Positions 1-5,159 of a DNA stretch of 8,165 nt are shown piece by piece. Position 1 is the stretch's first letter, and every line of letters begins with the position of its first letter. The translations under genes were made by a program, and so were the position numbers. Source of the stretch: Ilumatobacteraceae bacterium (lineage in GTDB: Bacteria > Actinomycetota > Acidimicrobiia > Acidimicrobiales > Ilumatobacteraceae); assembly GCA_025464045.1 (NCBI GenBank), contig JAODBQ010000118.1, positions 1 to 8,165 of the forward strand. The letters run 5' to 3'. The notes beneath the pieces are model-generated. The model saw only the letters and a list, made by a program, of their open reading frames with translations. It was not told the origin of the DNA and searched no databases.

Positions 1-118
1 CGCGCTGCACGGCCGGTCCGATGAACGGATGCGTCGTCAAGTCGTCGACGCGCTTGCCTTCGAAGTAGATCGAGCGGCCGTCGAACAACGACTCCTTGTA
101 CTCCTCACCTGTCAACAT
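1..118 (-). CDS. 4-hydroxyphenylacetate 3-hydroxylase / 4-hydroxybutyryl-CoA dehydratase superfamily protein, N-terminal fragment
   Basis: Only the first 39 codons lie in the window; the rest continues past the left edge. The translation begins MLTGEEYKESLFDGRSIYF and continues with EGKRVDDLTTHPFIGPAVQR. This is the signature N-terminus of the HpaB-type flavin hydroxylase family, which also contains the FAD/[4Fe-4S] enzyme 4-hydroxybutyryl-CoA dehydratase (AbfD). The stretch HPFIGPAVQ resembles AbfD (HPMIRPSIN, from memory) at least as much as typical HpaB, so the two cannot be separated from this fragment. The start at 118 is preferred because a GAGGGG Shine-Dalgarno (complement of 125-130) lies 6 nt upstream. 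An in-frame ATG at 124 directly abuts that motif and is less likely. The gene is divergent from the carboxyltransferase operon and shares its upstream region. Family assignment is fairly sure; specific function is open. Confidence 0.75.
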   Translation of the reverse strand, partial: MLTGEEYKESLFDGRSIYFEGKRVDDLTTHPFIGPAVQR

Positions 119-316
119 CTGCATCCCCTCTTCATGTGTGAACCCCGGCGGGCGCCAGTGGTCGTCGCCCCCGGCTCCTCAAGGTCTATCAACCAAGTGT
201 TAGAATTTCCAGTTCAGCGGCGAAGAAACGCCCGCCGCGTGAGAAGATTCTGCCATCCGTTTGATAATCATGGCGGCGTGCCTGCCGTCCCTGCAAAAGC
301 AACCGAGGATCCTGCG
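119..316. promoter_or_regulatory. Divergent intergenic control region
   Basis: This 198-nt gap separates the leftward flavoprotein gene from the rightward carboxyltransferase operon and must hold the promoters for both unless transcription enters from outside. Bases about 181-215 and 241-270 are clearly richer in A/T than the rest of the window. A weak rightward promoter candidate is GTGAGA (239-244) and GATAAT (263-268), 18 nt apart. That would give a leader of about 40 nt before the GTG start at 317. TAGAAT at 201-206 is another -10-like hexamer without a good partner. No leftward promoter stands out. The hexamer matches are partial and could be chance, so the role rests mainly on gene arrangement. 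Confidence 0.4.
145..174. repeat. GC-rich inverted repeat in the leader of the leftward gene
   Basis: Bases 145-154 (CCGG, C, GGGCG) pair with 166-174 (CGCCC, CCGG). They give nine G:C pairs with one bulged C at 149 and an 11-nt loop at 155-165. It lies 27 nt upstream of the leftward start at 118, so it would form in that gene's mRNA leader if transcription starts further right. There is no U-tract, so it is not a classical terminator. Stems of this size arise by chance in GC-rich DNA; function is not shown. Confidence 0.3.
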
Positions 317-1777
317 GTGAGTGACGAACGCCTCACTGTCGATGGCTTCCGGGCCCATGCCGAGCGCATCCGTGCCGAGATGGGCGGCGTCGACAAGATC
401 GAGCGCCTCCACCAGCGCGACCGCACGACGATACGCGACCGGATCGACGCCTTGCTCGATCCCGGCAGTTTCGCCGAGATCGGCACCTTCGCGGTCTCCA
501 AGCGGGAGACGGACCGCCACGACACGCCCGGCGACGGCAAGATCGGCGGCTGGGGCACGGTCGACGGACGTCCGGTCGTGGTCTACGGCGACGACGTGAC
601 GGTCCGCCAGGGTTCGTCGGCCCTGGTCGGGATGCGCAAGACGCGGCGGATGGAGCAGCTGGCGATGCGCGCTGGGTGCCCGTACATCGACCTCGGCGAG
701 ACGGGCGGGGCGCGGATCCCGGACATCCTCGGTGCGGTCGGGATCAGCGGCGCGCAGATGTCACCGGACAAGGGCAACCGCCACCACCGCGTCCCGGCGG
801 TGACGGTGATCGTCGGCAAGTCGTTCGGCGGTTCGTCGATCTCCTCGGCGCGCGGCGACTTCACGGTGCAGGTCCGCGGTTCCTGCCTGGCGATCACCTC
901 GCCGCGCGTGTTCGAGGTGGCGATCGGCGAGCTGATCGGCTTCGAGGAGCTGGGCGGGGTGGACGTGCACGCCGAGCGCACCGGCCAGATCGACCTCGCC
1001 GTGGAGGACGAGGCGGAGGCGTGGGGAGCCGTGCGCGCGTGGCTGTCGTACCTGCCGCCCAATGCCTGGACCCCGGCGCCGCGGGCCGCGCCACCCGATG
1101 ACGGGCCGCGCGGTGGGGCACTGGACGAGTGGTCCCGACGCGACGCGGCCCAACGGTCCGGCGTGGAAGCGATCGAGAGCATCGTCGACCCCGGCAGCTG
1201 GTTCGAGCTGCGACCGCGGATGGGCACGTCGCTGCGCACCGGTTTCGCCCGCCTCGACGGATGGTCCGTGGGCGTGATCGCCAGCGACCCGTCGGCGGAC
1301 GGTGGGCGGATCGACGCGGCGGGCTGTGAGAAGGCGGCCCGGCTGCTGATGCTCTGTGATTCGTTCAACCTGCCCGTGATCTCGCTGATCGACAGCGCCG
1401 GCTTCGCGTCCGACGATGCGCCCGACCAGGAGCGCGTGCTCTACCGCTTCACCAAGCTCCGCCAGGCGGTGGCGCTGGCGAGCTGCCCGAAGATCATGGT
1501 CGTCGTCGGACGGGCGTTCGGGCTCGCGTTCGCGTCGGCCCAGCACGCCGGCTGGGCCACCGACGGCGCGTACGCGTGGCCGGGCGCGACGCTCGGCGCG
1601 GACGTCGACAGTGCATCCCCACACGCCGCGTACGAGGCTGCCGGCGTGCTCGGCCTCGACGAGATCATCGAACCCGCCGCCACCCGCGCGGTGCTGATCG
1701 GCGATCTCACCCGCCTCGCCAACCGCCACGTCCCCGCGCTCGACGAGCGCCTCCTCGCCCGCTGGAGCACCTGTTGA
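317..1777 (+). CDS. Biotin-dependent acyl-CoA carboxyltransferase paralog CT1 (PccB/AccD-like, shortened C-domain)
   Basis: The product is a 486-residue carboxyltransferase subunit of the kind that moves the carboxyl group between carboxybiotin and an acyl-CoA alpha carbon in the cytoplasm. Two crotonase-fold halves are visible. The N-half (about 30-250) has GETGGAR at 127-133, a second loop VGKSFGGSS at 166-174, GELIGFEELGGVDVHAE near 204-220 and LSYLPPNAW at 243-251. The C-half (about 285-486) has the loop GRAFGLAF at 398-405 and YAWPGATLG near 419-427. The N-half keeps the Gly-Gly elements expected for acyl-CoA binding. After YAWPGATLG the usual GAEGAV-like loop and following helices are missing, about 25-30 residues compared with CT2. 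The GTG start at 317 is chosen because GAGGA (305-309) lies 7 nt upstream and homology begins there. The open frame back to 29 overlaps the divergent gene and is not coding. CT2 follows with a 4-nt overlap. The substrate is unknown. Confidence 0.88.
   Translation: MSDERLTVDGFRAHAERIRAEMGGVDKIERLHQRDRTTIRDRIDALLDPGSFAEIGTFAVSKRETDRHDTPGDGKIGGWGTVDGRPVVVYGDDVTVRQGSSALVGMRKTRRMEQLAMRAGCPYIDLGETGGARIPDILGAVGISGAQMSPDKGNRHHRVPAVTVIVGKSFGGSSISSARGDFTVQVRGSCLAITSPRVFEVAIGELIGFEELGGVDVHAERTGQIDLAVEDEAEAWGAVRAWLSYLPPNAWTPAPRAAPPDDGPRGGALDEWSRRDAAQRSGVEAIESIVDPGSWFELRPRMGTSLRTGFARLDGWSVGVIASDPSADGGRIDAAGCEKAARLLMLCDSFNLPVISLIDSAGFASDDAPDQERVLYRFTKLRQAVALASCPKIMVVVGRAFGLAFASAQHAGWATDGAYAWPGATLGADVDSASPHAAYEAAGVLGLDEIIEPAATRAVLIGDLTRLANRHVPALDERLLARWSTC
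1764..1777 (+). promoter_or_regulatory. Translational coupling site with TTG start (CT1/CT2 junction)
   Basis: GGAG at 1764-1767 sits 6 nt before TTG at 1774-1776. That TTG overlaps the CT1 stop codon TGA (1775-1777) as TTGA. No ATG or GTG lies in frame close downstream before the conserved region. The arrangement suggests that CT2 is translated by ribosomes finishing CT1, giving matched amounts of the two proteins. Confidence 0.6.
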
Positions 1778-3324
1778 CCGCCACCGACCGACCGTCCACC
1801 GAGCGCACCGGCGCCCCCGACGAGCGGGTCTCCGGCGTCTCCACCTTCGCTGCCGCGCAGCTCGACGAACGGCTGCCGGCCGAGCTGCTCCAAGAGCGGC
1901 GCCAGACGGCCGAGGCAACGGGGGCGTCGGTCCGCGGTCAGATCGCGACGTTGGTCGACGACACCAGCTTCGTCGAGGTCGGCACGTTCACCCACGCTGC
2001 GGACGGCGCCGCCGACTCCACCGGCGACGGCCGTGTCGGGGGCACGGCCACGATCGACGGGCGCCCGGTCGTGATCGCCGCCGACAACCCCGACGTGCTC
2101 GCGGGCACGAGCGGGCAGGTCGGCAACGAACGGCTCGAGCGGCTGCTGACGCTGGCGTTGACGAAGGGTCATCCGTTCGTCCACCTCGCCAACGGCGGCG
2201 CGATCCGCACCGCGGAAGCCGGCGGCGCGGAGGGCCTCGCCGAGCTCGGCGCGTTCACCGCGTTCACGACGCGGATCCACCGCGTGCCGATGGCCAGCGC
2301 CATCCTCGGCGACACCTCCGAGGCCTCGGCGTTCATCGCCGCGACGAGTGACTTCACCGTCCAGGTCCGCGACGCGCAGCTCTCGCTGGCGCCGGGCCTC
2401 GCCGAGCCCGGCGACGCCGCCCGCGTCGGGCTGGTCGACGCTGTCGTGGACACCCCCACCGAGGCGCTGGCTGCCGTGCGCAGCTTCCTGTCGTTCATGC
2501 CGTCGAACGCCTGGAGCCCGGCTCCCCGCGGTCCGGAGCGGCCGGCGGTCCACCAGCTCGACCCGGAGATGGTCGAGATGGTGCCGCGCAGCCGCACACG
2601 GGCGTACGACATGCGGCGCGTGCTCACCCGTCTCGTCGATCCCGCGCCGGGACAAGCCGACGATTCGCCCGGCGAGCTGCTCGAACTGCGCCCGACGATC
2701 GGGCGCGGCCTGGTCACCGGCCTCGCCCGCATCGACGGTTGGCCGGTCGGGATCTTCGCCTCCAACCCGATGTTCCAGGCCGGCGCGATGGATCCTGCGG
2801 CCTGCGAGAAGGGCGTGCGCCTGCTGACGTTGTGCGACTCGTACCAGATCCCGGCGGTGTTCCTGCAGGACGTCGTCGGCTTCCTGGTCGGTCGCCAGGT
2901 GGAGCACGGCCGGATGTTGTTCCGCGCGGTGCGGTTCCTCAACGCGCTCTACGACTCCAGCTGCCCCACCCTGACGGTGCTGGTGCGCAAGGCGTTCGGG
3001 CTCGCCTACGAGACGATGAACGGCCGCAAGTACCACACCGACGGGCTGTACGCCTGGGCCGGCGCGGAGATCGGGTTCATGGATCCCGAGATCGGCGTCA
3101 ACGTGCTCTACGGCGACCGCAAGACGCTCGAGGAGAAGCGGGCGATGGTGGCCGAGCTGCGCGAGGGCACCTCGCCGTTCGACGCCGCCGGGGTGATGAA
3201 CATCGACGAGGTGATCGACCCGGCCGCAACCCGGCAGATCCTCGCCCGCGACCTCGCCCGGCTCGCCACCCGCCGCGTCCCTCCGCCCGAGGAGCGCACG
3301 CTGCGCCTGTGGCCGGCGTGCTGA
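1774..3324 (+). CDS. Biotin-dependent acyl-CoA carboxyltransferase paralog CT2 (degenerate N-domain)
   Basis: The product is a 516-residue carboxyltransferase-family protein, clearly a paralog of CT1. Both share FTVQVR, LS[YF][LM]PxNAWxPAPR, [ED]PAATR and a C-terminal W-x-x-C. The C-half (about 275-516) is the better preserved. It has NPMFQAGAMD near 331-340, DVVGFLVG near 366-373, the loop VRKAFGLAYETM at 404-415, YAWAGAEIGFMDPEIGV near 426-441 and the linker to NIDEVIDPAATR. The N-half is altered. The first glycine loop reads NGGAI (140-144) instead of GGAR. The second reads LGDTSEASAFIAATSDF (178-194), where canonical members have G-A-A-A-G-G, so the Gly-Gly is lost. About 16 residues around the usual E-E-L-G-G/H/S-G segment are absent. 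It may be a partner subunit in which only the C-half (biotin-facing in known family structures) is active. The TTG start is supported by the coupled junction with CT1. Encoded just after CT1 and 76 nt before a small protein. Confidence 0.85.
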   Translation: MTATDRPSTERTGAPDERVSGVSTFAAAQLDERLPAELLQERRQTAEATGASVRGQIATLVDDTSFVEVGTFTHAADGAADSTGDGRVGGTATIDGRPVVIAADNPDVLAGTSGQVGNERLERLLTLALTKGHPFVHLANGGAIRTAEAGGAEGLAELGAFTAFTTRIHRVPMASAILGDTSEASAFIAATSDFTVQVRDAQLSLAPGLAEPGDAARVGLVDAVVDTPTEALAAVRSFLSFMPSNAWSPAPRGPERPAVHQLDPEMVEMVPRSRTRAYDMRRVLTRLVDPAPGQADDSPGELLELRPTIGRGLVTGLARIDGWPVGIFASNPMFQAGAMDPAACEKGVRLLTLCDSYQIPAVFLQDVVGFLVGRQVEHGRMLFRAVRFLNALYDSSCPTLTVLVRKAFGLAYETMNGRKYHTDGLYAWAGAEIGFMDPEIGVNVLYGDRKTLEEKRAMVAELREGTSPFDAAGVMNIDEVIDPAATRQILARDLARLATRRVPPPEERTLRLWPAC

Positions 3325-3400
3325 GCCGCGCCGCACCGCACCGCACGCGCCGAACGCGACCCGCGCCGACCCCCCTCGAACACGACCAGGAACCGCCGAC

Positions 3401-3649
3401 ATGCCGAGCACGACCGGACAGAAGTTGATCTTCACCGATGTCGGTGTCGAGTTGATCGTCACCGTCGGAGGTGACGCGGACATCGACGCCGTGGCCGCCG
3501 ATCCCGGCGAGCTGACCGTCGGCAAGCGCTACGAGAGCCGGTCCACGGGCGTGCAGGTGCTCGTGACCAAGGCCGGGTCGGCGGCGCTGCGCTGCGCCGG
3601 CGAAGCGATGGTCCTGCGCGAAGCCAAGACCCTGAAGGCCGCGGACTAG
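3401..3649 (+). CDS. Small desulforedoxin-like protein with degenerate metal site
   Basis: This 82-residue acidic soluble protein has no signal peptide or membrane segment. Residues 41-72 align without gaps to desulforedoxin (G-x-x-Y-x-C-x-x-C-G ... L-x-C-C-G-x-x-M). Here the pattern is G41, Y44, S46, T49, G50 ... L63, C65, A66, G67, M70, so only one of four metal-ligand cysteines remains. Residues 15-28 (GVELIVTVGGDADI) repeat the pattern of 50-63 (GVQVLVTKAGSAAL) at a spacing of 35. This suggests two tandem copies of the small beta fold, the first with no cysteines at all. The ATG at 3401 is supported by AGGAA (3388-3392) 8 nt upstream. It sits 76 nt after CT2 and 6 nt before the CoA-transferase, so it is probably co-expressed with the carboxyltransferases. 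An iron or zinc site of the normal kind is unlikely. A structural or accessory role in the complex is possible but inferred only from position. Confidence 0.75.
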   Translation: MPSTTGQKLIFTDVGVELIVTVGGDADIDAVAADPGELTVGKRYESRSTGVQVLVTKAGSAALRCAGEAMVLREAKTLKAAD

Positions 3650-3655
3650 ACCGAG

Positions 3656-4816
3656 ATGGGCGCAGCGATCCAGCCCGCGGACGCGGACATCGGGGTGCCG
3701 ACGGGCACCGCCGACCTCGCGCTCACGTGGGCCGCGATCGCCGCGGCGCGCGCCGAGCAGCTCACCGGCGTGGCGCACACCGTCGACGTCGAACGGGTGC
3801 TCGCGCACGTGCTGCTGCCGCTCCTCGTCGGCGACGAGGCCGCCTCGACCGCGCCCCGCGCCGCCCCGGGCGGTGGGTTCGTGCACACCGACCTGATCTT
3901 CGACGACGAGCCGCTGTTCGCCGCCATCACCGCTGACCACCCCGATGCGGGCGCCGAGGCGCTCGCTGCCCTGATGCAGGAGTGCCGCCTGCCGGTGACG
4001 CCGTACCGGACGATGGCGGCGACCGACGCTCCCGTTCCGCCGGCGGGGTGCCTGGCGACGGGGCGCACGAGCGTTGCTCGCCGGGTCGTACCGGGCGACA
4101 TCACCATCGTCGACCTCACCGCGATGTGGGCGGGGCCGCTGTGCACGATGCTGCTCGCCGAATGGGGTGCCGAGGTCGTCACGATCGAGCCGGCCGCGCG
4201 ACCGGACGGGTTGCGCAACTCGCCACGGCTGTTCGCTGCGCTCGACCGGGGCAAGCACCGGCTCGACCTGGACCTGCGCGACGCCGAGGACCGCATCCGG
4301 TTCGAGCAGCTGATCGAGTCGGCCGACGTCGTGATCGAGTCGTTCTCGCCGCGGGTGATGGCCAACTTCGGCTACTCCCCCGACGAGCTCCGCCGACGCA
4401 ACGCGCGCCTGGTCACGCTGTCGTTGCGCGCCTTCCCGAGCAGCGGTCCCCAGCGCGGCTGGGTCGGCTACGGCCGGGGCGTCCACGCCACCAGCGGCCT
4501 CGGCCTGCTCGGCGCCGTCCCGCAGCCGGTGCGCTTCGCCTACCCCGATCCGATCGCCGGACTCGTCGCGTGCGCGACCGTCTTCGAGCTGCTCGGCAGC
4601 AAGCACAACCCGTCGGCCGTCGAGGTGAGCCTCGCCGGCGCGATCGCGCCACTGCTCGCCGGCGGCGAACGGCCGCTCGCCAGCGGCGACCCGCCGACCG
4701 TCGAACGGCTCCGCGCCGCCGTCGGTGTGGATCCCGGCTCGCCGCTGCGCCCCGCATGGCAGGCAGCTGCGAGCCCGACCAGTCATCGTCCGACCGAGGA
4801 CTCCTCGGCGGGATGA
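3656..4816 (+). CDS. Class III (CaiB/BaiF) CoA-transferase family protein with atypical domain order
   Basis: Members of this family move CoA between carboxylic acids, or in some cases isomerise acyl-CoA, in the cytoplasm. The product has 386 residues. The hallmark nucleotide/CoA-binding start, DLTAMWAGPLCTMLLAEWGA, falls at 153-172 rather than within the first 35 residues as is canonical. It is followed by VVTIEP (174-179), DRGKHRLDLDLRD (197-209) and ADVVIESFSPRV (223-234). The aspartate of YPDPIAGL (Asp298) fits the catalytic Asp that forms the acyl-aspartyl-CoA intermediate. Residues 1-145 contain LALTWAAIAAARAEQLTG and HTVDVERVLA, resembling the segment that normally follows the catalytic Asp. 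The order therefore looks permuted or like a trimmed tandem form, known to me in actinobacterial homologs. The last ~50 residues are low-complexity. The ATG at 3656 is 6 nt after the previous stop and has no good Shine-Dalgarno, which fits coupled translation. Acid substrates cannot be inferred. Confidence 0.82.
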   Translation: MGAAIQPADADIGVPTGTADLALTWAAIAAARAEQLTGVAHTVDVERVLAHVLLPLLVGDEAASTAPRAAPGGGFVHTDLIFDDEPLFAAITADHPDAGAEALAALMQECRLPVTPYRTMAATDAPVPPAGCLATGRTSVARRVVPGDITIVDLTAMWAGPLCTMLLAEWGAEVVTIEPAARPDGLRNSPRLFAALDRGKHRLDLDLRDAEDRIRFEQLIESADVVIESFSPRVMANFGYSPDELRRRNARLVTLSLRAFPSSGPQRGWVGYGRGVHATSGLGLLGAVPQPVRFAYPDPIAGLVACATVFELLGSKHNPSAVEVSLAGAIAPLLAGGERPLASGDPPTVERLRAAVGVDPGSPLRPAWQAAASPTSHRPTEDSSAG

Positions 4817-4908
4817 TGACCGGTGCCTGTCAACCGGGCCCGATGCCCACCTCCTACCCGAGCATTCACCAGACTCCTTCAACAACCACCCCCGTCGAGA
4901 GGACGTTC
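4817..4908 (+). other. Intergenic gap with alternative in-frame starts for the biotin carrier
   Basis: The 92 nt before the carrier contain no clear promoter or terminator. The CoA-transferase stop (4814-4816) is part of ATGATGA. The ATGs at 4813 and 4816 are in frame with the carrier at 4909, with no stop between, so a version about 32 residues longer is formally possible. The extension would be Pro/Thr/Ser-rich. A five-pair inverted repeat (4820-4824 with 4833-4837) is too weak to call. Confidence 0.35.
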
Positions 4909-5124
4909 ATGACCACCATCCGTTCCGAGATCCCCGCCACCGTGTGGCAGGTCAAGGTCGCACCAGGCGACAAGGTCGAGTCAGGCGACGAGATCATCAT
5001 CCTCGAGTCGATGAAGATGGAGATCCCCGTGATCGCGCCGTCCAGCGGGACGATCAGCTCCGTGCTCGTCGCCCCCGACGACCGCGTGCAAGAGGGCGAT
5101 GCCCTGGCGGAGCTCGACCAATGA
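4909..5124 (+). CDS. Free-standing biotin carboxyl carrier protein (biotinyl/lipoyl domain)
   Basis: This 71-residue protein consists of a single biotinyl domain. It carries the carboxyl group on biotin between active sites of a biotin-dependent enzyme. The biotinylation motif ESMKMEIP is at 28-35, with Lys31 as the expected modified lysine in the centre of Met-Lys-Met. The flanking patterns VAPGDKVESGDEIIILES and ISSVLVAPDDRVQEGDALAEL are the two half-barrel repeats typical of the fold. The ATG at 4909 is chosen for the strong GAGAGGA (4897-4903) 5 nt upstream and because the domain starts at residue 1. Size and isolation resemble the 1.3S carrier domain of transcarboxylase and small carriers of decarboxylases. 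Most actinobacterial acyl-CoA carboxylases instead carry this domain fused to biotin carboxylase. It is probably the carrier for CT1-CT3. The 3' end overlaps a short duplicated start region. Confidence 0.93.
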   Translation: MTTIRSEIPATVWQVKVAPGDKVESGDEIIILESMKMEIPVIAPSSGTISSVLVAPDDRVQEGDALAELDQ

Positions 5125-5154
5125 CACGGTGCGACGCCCCTGGCGGAGCTCGAC
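5102..5154 (+). repeat. Tandem duplication at the carrier/CT3 junction
   Basis: The 17 bases at 5102-5118 (CCCTGGCGGAGCTCGAC) recur exactly at 5138-5154, 36 nt apart. Similarity continues past both copies with a one-base gap into ATGAC. Each copy carries a GGCGGAG ribosome-binding motif about 7-8 nt before an ATG (5121 and 5156). The first copy encodes the last carrier residues; the second lies directly before CT3. Confidence 0.85.
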
Positions 5155-5159
5155 GATGA
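5121..5159 (+). CDS. Possible 12-codon minicistron linking carrier and CT3
   Basis: ATG at 5121 overlaps the carrier stop as ATGA (5121-5124). It opens a frame reading MTRCDAPGGARR that ends in TGA at 5157-5159, which overlaps the CT3 start as ATGA (5156-5159). A ribosome-binding motif GGCGGAG (5107-5113) precedes it. The peptide matches nothing I recognise and is probably not functional itself. The reading frame may pass terminating ribosomes from the carrier to CT3. It appears to be a by-product of the 36-nt duplication. Confidence 0.35.
   Translation: MTRCDAPGGARR

Noticed and set aside
29..316. N-terminal extension of CT1 back to base 29
   Set aside because: The region overlaps the divergent flavoprotein gene and the intergenic region, and its translation shows no family similarity. 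The GTG at 317 has a good ribosome-binding site.
3325..3400. Promoter or repeat element between CT2 and the small gene
   Set aside because: A few CCGCA units occur in tandem (about 3331-3346), but they are short. No promoter-like hexamer pair is visible in this GC-rich gap.
1441..3525. Very long leftward open frame of 694 codons
   Set aside because: It lies antisense to CT1, CT2 and part of the small gene, is rich in Arg/Ala/Gly/His and has no recognisable motif. It is a shadow of strong third-position GC bias.
3401..3649. Epsilon subunit of an acyl-CoA carboxylase (AccE/PccE type)
   Set aside because: Size and context fit, but the sequence matches the desulforedoxin pattern better and I do not see the epsilon-type motif with P-T-x-E-E-L-A-A.
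3098..4885. Leftward open frame of 595 codons
   Set aside because: It is antisense to the end of CT2, the small gene and the CoA-transferase, all of which have clear family motifs; low-complexity translation.
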